NCBI RefSeq assembly: GCF_002498315.1
Contig: NZ_DAGX01000005.1
Location: 308,565 to 372,564 of the forward strand
DNA from: Methanofollis sp. UBA420
GTDB taxonomy: Archaea > Halobacteriota > Methanomicrobia > Methanomicrobiales > Methanofollaceae
DNA length: 64,000 bases
Direction of reading: 5' to 3'
Position numbers and translations under genes: made by a program. This document shows positions 51,296 through 60,335 of the stretch, piece after piece. Numbering within the stretch: the first letter of the stretch is position 1; each line of letters begins with the position of its first letter. The notes beneath the pieces are model-generated. The model did not search any database and was not told the origin of the DNA. It saw only the letters and a list, made by a program, of their open reading frames with translations.

Positions 51296-51802
51296 TCAGG
51301 GAAACTTCTTCTTCCCTGTGGAGTCGAGGACATTGTCCCAGATCTTGAACTTCGTCAGTGTGTCCTTGCCCAGCGGCCTATCCATCACGACCCAGACCTG
51401 GACGCGGTCGTCGCCAGCCGTTCCGGTAAACTCAACGCTCTGCCCCTTCGAAAGAGATTTACCCGAGGGTTTGGTAAGAGACTTTGTCTCGGTCGTGCCG
51501 TCAGAACGGGTGACGGTGGCGATGAACTCCTTCACATTCTCCTGGCCGAGGCCGCCGCTGAAGGTAACGGTGATGCCCCGGTAGATCGGGTCTTTCTGCA
51601 CCTGTGCGGCGACCAGGTAATCGGCAGGCATGACGTCGGTCGGTTCAGGCTGGAGAGAGACCGTCTGGGTCGGCGTGGGCACGGTCGTCGCAGGGGTGGC
51701 GGTCGGGGTCGGGGTCGTCGCGGGCGACGATCCGGTGCATCCGGCAGAAAGGGCAAAAACTGCCAGTACTGCCAGAACAAGCATAAGAGCAACGCGTTTC
51801 AT
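51296..51802 (-). CDS. Small lipoprotein of unknown function
   Basis: 168 aa. The signal peptide ends in a lipobox FALSAGC (Cys22), followed by a Thr/Pro-rich stalk (residues 24-52) and a beta domain (PIYRGITVTFSGGLGQENVK, VEFTGTAGDDRVQVWVVMDR). This layout of lipid-anchored extracytoplasmic proteins is frequent in Methanomicrobiales. Function not recognisable. Confidence 0.8.
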   Translation of the reverse strand: MKRVALMLVLAVLAVFALSAGCTGSSPATTPTPTATPATTVPTPTQTVSLQPEPTDVMPADYLVAAQVQKDPIYRGITVTFSGGLGQENVKEFIATVTRSDGTTETKSLTKPSGKSLSKGQSVEFTGTAGDDRVQVWVVMDRPLGKDTLTKFKIWDNVLDSTGKKKFP

Positions 51803-51851
51803 GCTTTCATCTTTGAATTTCCTCTATTTGAGCATTGTGCCGAAACGGGCA

Positions 51852-51862
51852 AAACTATATCT
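51852..51862 (+). promoter_or_regulatory. TATA box of the korAB operon
   Basis: AAAACTATATC about 37 bp upstream of ATG 51895. The same AAAACTATAT core precedes the ferritin gene at 54421, which makes it a convincing promoter element. Confidence 0.5.
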
Positions 51863-51894
51863 GGAACTCTTCACCTCTCCGGGTGGGGCTGAAG

Positions 51895-53541
51895 ATGCAG
51901 GAGATCTCCGTACTCATCGGTGGAAAGGCAGGGGAAGGGATCAATATCGCAGGTTCGGTCGTCGTCCGCATCCTCTCGGCGTGCGGGCTGCGGGCGTACA
52001 TGTATTACGACTATCCCTCTCTCATCAAGGGGGGACACAATTTTGCTGTCATCAGGGCGGCAGAGGAGCAGGTCCGCTGCCACAGGGAGAAGGTCGATCT
52101 CCTCCTTGCGATGGACCAGGAAACGGTGCGGCGACATGCAGACCGTTTAAGTACCGGCGGGACCATCATCCGGGATGCCGGCGTCGTGAAGGGCGATGGG
52201 ATCGGCGTGGACCTCGATGCCATCGTGACAGAGGAGAGGGCCCCGCCAATCACCAGGAACTCCGCGATTATCGGGGCCTTCTGCAAGGCCTGCGGGGTCC
52301 CCTGGGAAACGGTCGAAGACGTCTTTGCGCGGGCGATCCCGAAGGAACAGGATGCGAATCTTCGGGTCGCACGCCGCGGCTATGAAGCGTCACAGGAGGT
52401 GCTGCGCCTTCCCGAGACCGGCAAAGAACCGATCCCGGCCCTCACCGGCAACGAAGCGATCGCCCTCGGCCTCCTCGACGCCGGTCTGGAGGGATATGTC
52501 TCCTACCCGATGACACCCTCGTCGAGCATCCTCCACACCCTCGCAGGGCTTGCCGGCCGTTTCGGCATCAGCGTCGTCCACCCTGAAAACGAGATCGCCG
52601 TGATGCTCACCGCCCTCGGCGCCGCCTATGCCGGCCGCCGCGTCGCTGTCGGTACCTCGGGCGGCGGGTTCTGCCTGATGACAGAGGGCTTCTCCCTGGC
52701 TGGCATGGCCGAGGTCCCTGCGCTCGTCGTCCTGGCACAGAGGCCAGGCCCGAGCACGGGCGTGCCGACATACTCGGCCCAGGGAGACCTCCTCTTCGCC
52801 CTCTCCGCAGGGCAGGGCGAGTTCCCGCGGCTCGTCGCCGCACCGGGCACGTCCGAGGAGGCATGGTACTGGGCCGGCGCCCTGATGGACCTTGCCTGGT
52901 GGTTCCAGACTCCGGCAATTCTTCTCACCGACAAGAACCTCGGCGAGGGGATCTTCTCCTTCGGGAAGACGAAGAAAAGGCCGGCGCTGGAGTCATCCCT
53001 CTGGGACGAGACAGGGGAGTACAGGCGGTATGGGGACGGGACAGGCGGGGTCTCCCCCCTCGCCTTCCCCGGCACCGCGGGGGCGATGGTGAAGGTGAAC
53101 AGTTATGCCCACGACGAAGCCGGGATCACCACCGAGGACGGGGCGGTCGTGGCGCGGATGGCAGAAAAACTCCAGGAGAAAGGGACGACAGCCGCACGGG
53201 TGCTCGAAGGCTACCCCTGCGTGGCGACCGCCGGCGACTCCGGCGCAGAGACCGCCCTCCTGTGCTGGGGCTCGACGGCCGGCGTCTGCACCGAGGCCGC
53301 AGGGCGCCTCGGCCTCAGGGTGGTCAGGCCGATCGTCCTCTCGCCCTTCCCTGAGGCGCAGGTGAAGGCCGCACTTGCCGGAGCCGGGCGGATCGTCGCG
53401 GTGGAGGAGAACATCACCGGCCAGCTCGCCCGTCTTGCGTCCCTCCACGGCATCAGGGCCGACGCCGTCGTCGGGAAGTACGACGGCCGACCCTTCGCCC
53501 TCGAAGAGCTGGAGAGGCGCCTGCAGGGGGTGACCGCATGA
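51895..53541 (+). CDS. korA: 2-oxoacid:ferredoxin oxidoreductase, fused gamma-alpha subunit (KorA type)
   Basis: 548 aa from ATG 51895 (the frame is open back to 51835 but the family starts at MQEISVLIGGKAGEGINIAG). Residues 1-180 are the gamma domain, 190-548 the alpha domain (ALTGNEAIALGLLDAGLEGY, VSYPMTPSSSILHTLAGLAG, GTSGGGFCLMTEGFSLAGMA). With KorB it oxidises or makes 2-oxoglutarate or another 2-oxoacid with CoA and ferredoxin; no separate delta ferredoxin gene is present. In methanogens this serves biosynthesis. Substrate specificity is not decidable here. Confidence 0.9.
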   Translation: MQEISVLIGGKAGEGINIAGSVVVRILSACGLRAYMYYDYPSLIKGGHNFAVIRAAEEQVRCHREKVDLLLAMDQETVRRHADRLSTGGTIIRDAGVVKGDGIGVDLDAIVTEERAPPITRNSAIIGAFCKACGVPWETVEDVFARAIPKEQDANLRVARRGYEASQEVLRLPETGKEPIPALTGNEAIALGLLDAGLEGYVSYPMTPSSSILHTLAGLAGRFGISVVHPENEIAVMLTALGAAYAGRRVAVGTSGGGFCLMTEGFSLAGMAEVPALVVLAQRPGPSTGVPTYSAQGDLLFALSAGQGEFPRLVAAPGTSEEAWYWAGALMDLAWWFQTPAILLTDKNLGEGIFSFGKTKKRPALESSLWDETGEYRRYGDGTGGVSPLAFPGTAGAMVKVNSYAHDEAGITTEDGAVVARMAEKLQEKGTTAARVLEGYPCVATAGDSGAETALLCWGSTAGVCTEAAGRLGLRVVRPIVLSPFPEAQVKAALAGAGRIVAVEENITGQLARLASLHGIRADAVVGKYDGRPFALEELERRLQGVTA

Positions 53542-54377
53542 TCTGGATCACCAGGGCGAAGAACACCTGGTGCCCGGGCTGCGGGAACTTCGCCATCGAA
53601 CACGCCCTCAAGGACGTCCTCGCCGACCTCGCAGAGGAGGGGAGGCGGGCCGAGGACTTCGTGCTCGTCAGCGGCATCGGCTGCCATGCCAAGATCGCCG
53701 ACTACCTCGCGGTCAACAGTTTCTATGCCATCCACGGCCGGACCCTCCCGGTGGCGGCCGGGATCAAACTTGCAAACCCCGGCCTCACCGTCGTCGCCTG
53801 CGCAGGCGACGGCGACGCCTATGCCGAAGGACTCGACCACCTCATCTTCGCAGCGAAGAGGAACCAGGACATCACCGCTGTCATCCATGACAACCGGGTC
53901 TACGGCCTGACCACCGGCCAGTACACCCCGACCTCGTACGAGGGCTTCAGGGGACGGTCCACCCCCGGCGGCATTAAGGAGCGGCCGATCAACCCGGTCG
54001 CACTGATGCTCGCATCGGGAGCGACATTCGTCGCCCGGACATACACGCGGAAGATGGACCACCTCAGGGAGGTGCTGAAGGCGGCTGTCCTCCACCGCGG
54101 CTTCTCCTTCGTGGACGTGCTCCAGATCTGCGCCACCTACAACAACCTGACGGAGTACTACGACGACCGGGTCTATCTCCTCGAAGGACACGATACCGCC
54201 GACCTGACAGGGGCGATGGGCAAGGCAAGAGAATGGGACTACTCGACCGACGCACCCATCGCCCTCGGCGTCTTCTACGAGGAGGAGGCCCCGGCCGACC
54301 CCTGGCCAGCGATGGGCGGGATCGGGCAGGATGAACGGGAACACACGATCAGGGCCATTCTCCAGGAGAGGACATAG
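53538..54377 (+). CDS. korB: 2-oxoacid:ferredoxin oxidoreductase beta subunit (KorB type)
   Basis: 279 aa, overlapping korA by 4 bp (ATGA). TWCPGCGNFAIEHAL holds the first cluster ligands, VLVSGIGCHAKIADYL another, and VACAGDGDAYAEGLDHLIFA the thiamine diphosphate-Mg site. It carries the TPP and the [4Fe-4S] cluster that feeds ferredoxin. Confidence 0.93.
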   Translation: MIWITRAKNTWCPGCGNFAIEHALKDVLADLAEEGRRAEDFVLVSGIGCHAKIADYLAVNSFYAIHGRTLPVAAGIKLANPGLTVVACAGDGDAYAEGLDHLIFAAKRNQDITAVIHDNRVYGLTTGQYTPTSYEGFRGRSTPGGIKERPINPVALMLASGATFVARTYTRKMDHLREVLKAAVLHRGFSFVDVLQICATYNNLTEYYDDRVYLLEGHDTADLTGAMGKAREWDYSTDAPIALGVFYEEEAPADPWPAMGGIGQDEREHTIRAILQERT

Positions 54378-54420
54378 AGATACCGCCGCCAATCGCCCAT
54401 CAGGGGGATCGGCCCCTTCA

Positions 54421-54432
54421 AAAACTATATAT
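54421..54432 (+). promoter_or_regulatory. TATA box of the ferritin gene
   Basis: AAAACTATATAT, about 38 bp upstream of ATG 54465, followed by a GGTGATG ribosome binding site. Confidence 0.55.
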
Positions 54433-54464
54433 CCTGTCTCTCCCAGGGGAAGTCTGGTGATGTC

Positions 54465-54998
54465 ATGATCTCGCACACGATGCTTGAGGCGCTGAACCGG
54501 CAGATCAACCGGGAACTCTACTCAGCCTATCTCTACCTCTCGATGGCGGCCTGGTTCTCGGCGGAGAACCTGCCCGGCTTTGCGAACTGGATGCGGGTCC
54601 AGGTGCAGGAGGAACAGTTCCACGCTATGAAATTTTTCGATTACTGTGGTGCACGGGGAGGGCGACTGACGATGCTCCCGATCGAGGCGCCGCCAAACAG
54701 CTGGGACTCCCCCCTCGCCATCTTCGAGGCCACCTATGCCCATGAGCAGAAGGTAACGAAGATGATCTACGACCTCGTCGATATTGCCGCAAAAGAGAAG
54801 GATCACGCCACCTCCAACCTCCTGCGGTGGTACGTGGACGAGCAGGTCGAGGAAGAGGAGAACGACACCGAGATCCTGGGCAAATTGAAGAGGGTCGGCA
54901 CCGACACGAACGCCCTTCTCATGCTCGACAAAGAACTCGGCATGAGGGTCTTCACTCCGCCGGCACCTGCCGGAAGCAGCGGTCAGGGCGCGCCCTGA
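54465..54998 (+). CDS. Ferritin (non-haem)
   Basis: 177 aa four-helix bundle. Ferroxidase ligands lie in INRELYSAYLYLSMA (Glu), VQEEQFHAMKFFDY (EExxH) and the later Glu/Gln positions WYVDEQVEEEEN. It stores iron as ferrihydrite and detoxifies Fe(II) and oxygen, relevant for a strict anaerobe with many FeS enzymes. Monocistronic. The C-terminal 15 residues are flexible (PAPAGSSGQG). Confidence 0.94.
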   Translation: MISHTMLEALNRQINRELYSAYLYLSMAAWFSAENLPGFANWMRVQVQEEQFHAMKFFDYCGARGGRLTMLPIEAPPNSWDSPLAIFEATYAHEQKVTKMIYDLVDIAAKEKDHATSNLLRWYVDEQVEEEENDTEILGKLKRVGTDTNALLMLDKELGMRVFTPPAPAGSSGQGAP

Positions 54999-55220
54999 TT
55001 GCTCTCTTTTTTCCTGGAACGCGCTCCTGCCGGGGGCCTGCCTGCACGGGCCAGGAAGCGGCATTATGAGGGGTTCGCCTCCAGGCCTCCGGCAAAACCC
55101 TATGTAGTACCATCCACCACGATAGCAGATGGGATCTTCAGTACCGCACCGGGCATACCACCTGTACCCGGAAAAATCCGGGCTGGATCGACCATATGTG
55201 CATGCTGGAGTGCTGCCTCA

Positions 55221-57146
55221 ATGAACAAACGAAAGCCAACCTCCATTTCGGACGGGAAGAAGAAAAAAGTGCAGGAGCGGTCGCTTGGTCCGGTGAACAA
55301 CCTCGAAGCCCATGTCCCGCCGGAGTGGTGGCGGGGGATCTTCAACCACCTCTACCTCAAGACAGACGGCGACGTGGTCGGCGACGACACCCTGACGGTA
55401 AAGGAGATAGACCTCTTTTCAGAAGCGGCCGGCCTCAGGAAGGACGACCGTATCCTCGATGTCTGCTGCGGACAGGGGCGCCACACCCTCGAACTGGCCC
55501 GGCGCGGCTTTGCCGCCGAAGGGCTCGACCGTTCCCATTACCTGGTCCAGAAGGCGCGGGCCTCCGCAAAGAAGGAGGGGCTGGATGTCAGGTTCAAGGA
55601 AGGGGACGCACGGCGTCTCCCGTATCGCACCGACACCTTCGACGCCGTCATGATTCTCGGGAACAGTTTCGGCTACTTTGAGAGCGGGGAGGACGACCGC
55701 CTGGTGCTTGCCGAGGTTGCACGGGTGCTCAAACCGGATGGCAGGGTGCTCATCGACATCTCTGACGGCGGATATCTCAGGGACAACTTCCAGAAGCGTT
55801 CCTGGGAATGGATCGACAAAAAACACTTCGTATGCAGGGAGCGGTCCCTCTCGGCAGACGGGGCGCGGCTCATTTCCCGGGAGGTGATCACCCATGTAGA
55901 GAAGGGGGTGATCGCCGACCAGTTCTATGCAGAGCGGCTGTACACCGGAGAAAAAATCGAAGAACTCATCTCCTCGGCCGGGTTCTCCGACATCGGCAGG
56001 CACGGCGAGATTGCGACCGAGTCGGCACGGAACCAGGACCTCGGCATGATGGAAAGGCGGATCGTCGTCACCGGCACGATCGCCAAGGCATGGACAGAGC
56101 CTGCAAAGGGTGCGGCTTCTGACGTGCGGCAGGTGACGGTCATCTTCGGCGACCCGCGCCTCAGGGACGACATCAAGCCGGACTGCGTCTTCGACGAGGA
56201 CGACTATGACACCATTAACCGGCTCAAAGAGGCGCTGAAGCAGGTGAAAGGCTACCGTTTCGCCTTCCTTGACAACCACCAGACCCTTATCGCCGATCTG
56301 GAGAGGGTGCGCAGCAAGACCGACTATGTCTTCAACCTCTGCGACGAGGGCTTCCTCAACGACCCCTGGAAGGAACTGCATGTCCCTGCCCTCCTCGAGA
56401 TCCTGGGGATCCCGTACACCGGCTCAGCCCCCCAGTGCCTTGCGTTCTGCTACGACAAGTCGCTTGTCAGGGGCGTGGCGCGGGAGATGCACATCCCGGT
56501 GCCCGAGGCGGTGCTCGTCCGCGGCGAGGAGATCGCCTACGAGATCCCCTTCAGGCTGCCCGCGATCGTGAAGCCCAACTCAGGGGACTCGAGTTTCGGG
56601 ATCACCGAGAAGAGCGTCGCGTATTCGTTCGAAGACCTGACGCGTGCGATCTCGGCGATCAGGTCGCGTTTCGGGTTCGAGAAGCCGATCCTGGTCGAGG
56701 AGTACCTCACCGGCCCCGACCTCTCTGTCGGGATCATCGGCAACCCACCCGAGTCGTACACGGTCCTGCCCATCATCGAGGAGGACTACTCTGCCCTCCC
56801 GCCCGAACTACCGAGGATCTGCGGCTACGAGGCAAAGTGGGTCCAGGACTCGCCGTACTGGAAGATCACCTCCATCAAGGCCGACCTCCCTGAGGAGACC
56901 GAGAAACAGATCATCGAGTGGAGCGTGCAGATGACGAGAAGGCTCGGCAGCCGCGACTATACCCGCCTCGACTGGCGGCTCTCGACCGACGGCGAACCGA
57001 AACTCCTTGAAGTGAACCCGAATCCGGGATGGTGCTGGGACGGCCACCTTGCCAAGATGGCGAAGATCGCCGGGGTCTCATATCCCGAGATGATCGGCAT
57101 GGTCCTGAAGGCCGCGGAAGGCCGGATCGGCGAGAAACGGGCGTGA
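55221..57146 (+). CDS. Fusion of SAM-dependent methyltransferase and D-Ala-D-Ala ligase-like ATP-grasp enzyme
   Basis: 641 aa from ATG 55221, with CTGGAG about 10 bases upstream; the open frame reaches 54999 but upstream codons are atypical. After a Lys-rich N-terminus the class I methyltransferase spans about 35-280: motif I ILDVCCGQGRHTLELARRG, then FDAVMILGNSFGYF. Residues 300-641 form a Ddl-like ATP-grasp ligase: CDEGFLNDPWKELHVPALLE, IPYTGSAPQCLAFCYDKSLV, PAIVKPNSGDSSFGI, and the Mg site in LLEVNPNPGW. It should form an amide or peptide bond and methylate substrate or product; the metabolite is unknown. Not part of an obvious operon. Confidence 0.85.
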   Translation: MNKRKPTSISDGKKKKVQERSLGPVNNLEAHVPPEWWRGIFNHLYLKTDGDVVGDDTLTVKEIDLFSEAAGLRKDDRILDVCCGQGRHTLELARRGFAAEGLDRSHYLVQKARASAKKEGLDVRFKEGDARRLPYRTDTFDAVMILGNSFGYFESGEDDRLVLAEVARVLKPDGRVLIDISDGGYLRDNFQKRSWEWIDKKHFVCRERSLSADGARLISREVITHVEKGVIADQFYAERLYTGEKIEELISSAGFSDIGRHGEIATESARNQDLGMMERRIVVTGTIAKAWTEPAKGAASDVRQVTVIFGDPRLRDDIKPDCVFDEDDYDTINRLKEALKQVKGYRFAFLDNHQTLIADLERVRSKTDYVFNLCDEGFLNDPWKELHVPALLEILGIPYTGSAPQCLAFCYDKSLVRGVAREMHIPVPEAVLVRGEEIAYEIPFRLPAIVKPNSGDSSFGITEKSVAYSFEDLTRAISAIRSRFGFEKPILVEEYLTGPDLSVGIIGNPPESYTVLPIIEEDYSALPPELPRICGYEAKWVQDSPYWKITSIKADLPEETEKQIIEWSVQMTRRLGSRDYTRLDWRLSTDGEPKLLEVNPNPGWCWDGHLAKMAKIAGVSYPEMIGMVLKAAEGRIGEKRA

Positions 57147-57610
57147 GCAACGATCCGCAGATCCTGAAGAAGTGGCTCTGGAAAGGGGCCGTCCACCTCT
57201 TTTTTGATCGAAACTGTGAGGCTAACAGAGAAAATCAGGCTCTGTAAAAATCCCCCTCATCCTATCCATTGGTGCCTGCATATCGGCATGAGGGTGGGGA
57301 TCCCCGGGACACGCCCAGGTCAAATACGCCTGTATCTGCCCCCAATCAGGGGATCAAGCCTTCCATTCAGGGCCATATCGAGGAGATCCGGCGATCCGGG
57401 CAGACCGGGGCCCGTGTGCGGAACAGGGTGAAATCCGGCAGGACTCAACCCCCTCTGAGCCCACATATGATTGAAGGTAATGTCATCCCCTCTCCCGGCC
57501 TCCCTGGTATCGGGGAGGGGAAGGGAGTGAGGCTGGAAATTGTCCGGATTTTGCCTCGTATTTTCATGACAGAAGAGTCCATGCAGGGACAATACCCCGA
57601 TGGAAACTAT
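57147..57610. other. Gene-free region, partly repeat-like
   Basis: A T-run (CCTCTTTTTTGATCG, about 57196-57210) probably terminates the fusion gene. Short GC palindromes occur (GGGGATCCCC near 57297-57306; CCCCCAATCAGGGG near 57340-57353). These resemble but do not clearly match the hairpin repeats in other gaps. No gene supported. Confidence 0.45.
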
Positions 57611-57757
57611 TATGTGAATGGCTGAACCACTCACGCTTTGTAAGGAGGTGAAAGTACAAGGCGGCTGCACGAAAAGGCAGGCGTCACCACAGGCCAGACC
57701 CTGAGAGAGCGGTAGGGGAGGCACAGAGACACCATCCGGCATTCAGTTTCTCTCAGT
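57611..57757 (+). ncRNA. Putative structured leader RNA or small RNA upstream of the DUF2193 operon
   Basis: Four successive pairings can be drawn: GTGAATGG/CCACTCAC (57614-57634, one mismatch), CTTTGTA/TACAAGG (57636-57661) with GGAGGTGAAA in the loop, CTGC/GCAG (about 57664-57680), and an 8-bp perfect CTGAGAGA/TCTCTCAG (57701-57756) closing a 40-nt segment. The density of stems in a gap without genes suggests a folded transcript about 100 nt ahead of the DUF2193 start. It matches no riboswitch class I can name. Could also be chance pairing in GC-rich DNA. Confidence 0.35.
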
Positions 57758-57858
57758 CATTCGCTCGACCCAATTTGTTTGATACCGGCACACTGCCGAG
57801 ACCAGAGCTTCCAGAAGAGTGGGAGCAAGATGCGACCATTTTGCAGGAGGAGAAAAGC

Positions 57859-59358
57859 ATGAAAGAGATCTATACGAAGATTCTTGACGAGGCCATGGCG
57901 GCGCAGCGCGCCGACGTGGAGACGATCAAAAAGAAGCGCGGCACGGCATTCAAGGTGAAAGACGGCAAGGCCTACGTCGACGCCGCGGCGAAGATGAAGG
58001 CCGGTGAAGGGCAGAGCAAGGCCGTGATCGACCTCCATGCGGAGTCGGTGAAGGCCCATTATCGGAACCTCTCCGCGCTCACCGACTATGTCAGGCCAGA
58101 GGACGACCCCTTCGTCGAACACTACCAGACGCCTGCGGTCCTGGAAATCCTCTATGCCGAGGACCCGACGTTCAGAAAGAGCATGGACGCCTTCATCAAG
58201 GCGATCGGGAAGTCCGAAGCCCTCATCGGCCGCGAGGCGGCGAGGAGGTATGCCGGCTTCTACGGCCCGACCTGCGTCGTCGACTTCGCCCTGATACCGG
58301 GCAGCACCTCCAATGTCGTCAACCAGATCCTCCAGACCGTCAAGATCCCGACAGAACACAAACAGGCGATCCTGGCGGCAAAGTCCTGGGGCATGAACAC
58401 CTCGTACGGCATCGGCGAGGTCTTCGCACAGGCCGTGGAGGCGGGCGACACCCTTGCCGACGCCACGAAACAGGAGGTCAAACAGCTCCAGGCGATCTAC
58501 GACCACCCGGTCAGGGCGCAGGCCGACCTGATGGAGAAGGCGGGGATGACCTCCTTCGACCCGGCGAAGTACATGGAGGGGTACAAAAAGGACATCACAC
58601 CCTTCGTGAAGGCCGCGATCGACGGCGGCGTCCACTACGGCAACATCGTCACCGTCCCGGCCTACTGCGTCGGCGACATTGCGCACCACATCGCCCAGTC
58701 CACCTTCAACATGTGCAAGGACGACATGGTGATGGGCATCATCGAGGCGGTGACCGAGGTGATGGACAGGAGCGTGCGGTCGGCCCTCGACACGGTCAAA
58801 AGCGAGTACCAACTTCTATCCATCGCCACGGGTTCGTCGGCGGCGGCGACCGAGTACATCCTCGAACTCGACGGCTTCAACGCCCCGATGGTCGTCGACC
58901 TGCTCACGAAGCGCTTCCACAACTTCGTGCAGTTGTACCCCACCCGCGGCGCCGCGGCCGAGCTTCACAACTGCGACTTCATGGACATGATCTGGCGCGG
59001 CTGGCGGATGCTCGACGCCGCACGGAGGAAGAGGAACGGGTCCGGCGACCTGCTGACTCCAAAGGCTGCGGGCTTCCCTGTGGACCTCGCGCCCATCCAT
59101 GAGAGTGAGGTGATCATGAACCCGCAGCGCTACGCCTATCCGGCCTCGGCGATCACCGTACGCTACTCGGCCCTGATGCGCCTCGCCGACTACCCCTGTC
59201 TGCTGACGAGCGAACCGGTGACGGCGACGATGATGACGAACATCATCGCCCTTCACCCGGAGCAGATCGCAGCCCCGGTGCGGGCCTGCAAGGACTGCGC
59301 CTCGGCCTCGATGGTCGACTTCAGGCACGAGTACTGCCAGTGGAGAGAGGCGGTCTGA
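57859..59358 (+). CDS. DUF2193 family protein (methanogen-specific)
   Basis: 499 aa from ATG 57859, chosen for the strong GGAGGAG ribosome binding site; the frame is open back to 57775. The family is recognised from segments such as DEAMAAQRADVETIKKKRGT, GREAARRYAGFYGPTCVVDF and AAKSWGMNTSYGIGEVFAQA. The C-terminus has a CKDCASASMVDFRHEYC motif with two or three Cys that could bind metal. Soluble, alpha-helical, function unknown. First gene of an operon with DUF2180 and an aquaporin. Confidence 0.8.
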   Translation: MKEIYTKILDEAMAAQRADVETIKKKRGTAFKVKDGKAYVDAAAKMKAGEGQSKAVIDLHAESVKAHYRNLSALTDYVRPEDDPFVEHYQTPAVLEILYAEDPTFRKSMDAFIKAIGKSEALIGREAARRYAGFYGPTCVVDFALIPGSTSNVVNQILQTVKIPTEHKQAILAAKSWGMNTSYGIGEVFAQAVEAGDTLADATKQEVKQLQAIYDHPVRAQADLMEKAGMTSFDPAKYMEGYKKDITPFVKAAIDGGVHYGNIVTVPAYCVGDIAHHIAQSTFNMCKDDMVMGIIEAVTEVMDRSVRSALDTVKSEYQLLSIATGSSAAATEYILELDGFNAPMVVDLLTKRFHNFVQLYPTRGAAAELHNCDFMDMIWRGWRMLDAARRKRNGSGDLLTPKAAGFPVDLAPIHESEVIMNPQRYAYPASAITVRYSALMRLADYPCLLTSEPVTATMMTNIIALHPEQIAAPVRACKDCASASMVDFRHEYCQWREAV

Positions 59359-59381
59359 GGGCATCGCCGCGGGTGAGTGCG

Positions 59382-59588
59382 ATGAAATGCTATATCTGCG
59401 CACAGGAGGGGAAGACGACCGAGGCCGCGGGGATCTGTATCGTCTGCGGCATGGGCCTCTGCACCGACCACATGATCCGGGACGACGTGGACCTCTGGGA
59501 AGGGGGATACCCCTTCCCGGCACAGAAGATGAAGAAGGCCCTCCCGAGGATCCTCTGTCCGGAATGCCATGCGGCCCTTCAGGAGTGA
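59382..59588 (+). CDS. DUF2180 family zinc-ribbon protein
   Basis: 68 aa from ATG 59382, preceded by GGTGAG. Cysteines and histidine are arranged as CYICAQEG, CIVCGMGLCTDH and CPEC, a small multi-Cys zinc-binding protein of the methanogen DUF2180 family. It sits 23 bp after the DUF2193 gene and 6 bp before the aquaporin gene. Confidence 0.8.
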   Translation: MKCYICAQEGKTTEAAGICIVCGMGLCTDHMIRDDVDLWEGGYPFPAQKMKKALPRILCPECHAALQE

Positions 59589-59594
59589 GAGACC

Positions 59595-60335
59595 ATGGTC
59601 TCCCTCCTGAAAAGAAGCATCGCCGAACTGATCGGGACATTCGTTCTGGTCTTCTTCGGCGCGGGCGCCGCGGCCGTCACCCTGATGATCGCCCATGGTG
59701 CGGAGACGCCGAACCCCTTCAACATCGGGATCGGCGCCCTCGGCGGCCTCGGCGACTGGCTTGCGATCGGTCTCGCCTTCGGCATCGCGATCGCCGCGGT
59801 GATCTATGCCCTCGGCAGGGTCTCCGGGGCGCACATCAACCCGGCGGTGACGATCGCCCTCTGGGCTGCCGGGATGTTCCCGGCGCGGGAGGTCGTCCCC
59901 TACATCGCCGCCCAACTCATCGGCGCCGCCGGCGCGAGTTTCGCCTTTGCAGCCTGCGCAGGGATGGACGCCGTCACGATCGGCGGCCTCGGCGCGACCG
60001 CACCCTTCCCCGGCATCTCCTTCTCGCAGGCGGTCCTTGTCGAGGCGATCGGCACCTTCCTCCTGATGCTCGCGATCATGGGGGTTGCCGTGGACAAAAA
60101 AGCGCCGCCCGGCTTTGCAGGCCTCGTCATCGGCCTCACCGTCGCCGGGATCATCACGACGACCGGGAACATCGCAGGGTCGTCCCTGAACCCGGCCCGT
60201 ACCTTCGGGCCATACCTCGGCAACATGGTCCTCGGCGGGACAAACCTCTGGGGCCTCTTCCCGATCTACGTCATCGGCCCTGTCATCGGCGCCGTCGTGG
60301 CGGCGTTGCTGTACCGGTGGATCACCGAGGACTGA
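59595..60335 (+). CDS. aqpM: Aquaporin/MIP channel, archaeal AqpM type
   Basis: 246 aa with six membrane helices and both pore half-helices: HINPAVTIALW (NPA1) and SSLNPARTFGPYLG (NPA2). The family feature FVLVFFGAGAAAV opens the protein. AqpM-type channels pass water, glycerol and possibly H2S or CO2 in methanogens. The gene directly follows DUF2180, so the operon links a channel to two methanogen-specific proteins of unknown role. Confidence 0.93.
   Translation: MVSLLKRSIAELIGTFVLVFFGAGAAAVTLMIAHGAETPNPFNIGIGALGGLGDWLAIGLAFGIAIAAVIYALGRVSGAHINPAVTIALWAAGMFPAREVVPYIAAQLIGAAGASFAFAACAGMDAVTIGGLGATAPFPGISFSQAVLVEAIGTFLLMLAIMGVAVDKKAPPGFAGLVIGLTVAGIITTTGNIAGSSLNPARTFGPYLGNMVLGGTNLWGLFPIYVIGPVIGAVVAALLYRWITED

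Noticed and set aside
57645..57702. 18-codon ORF starting at a GTG within GGAGGTG
   Set aside because: The start overlaps its own Shine-Dalgarno and the peptide is not conserved in any way I can judge; better explained as part of a folded RNA.
57611..57757. TPP riboswitch suggested by CTGAGA
   Set aside because: Only this hexamer matches; the rest of the conserved core is absent and the downstream gene is not thiamine-related.
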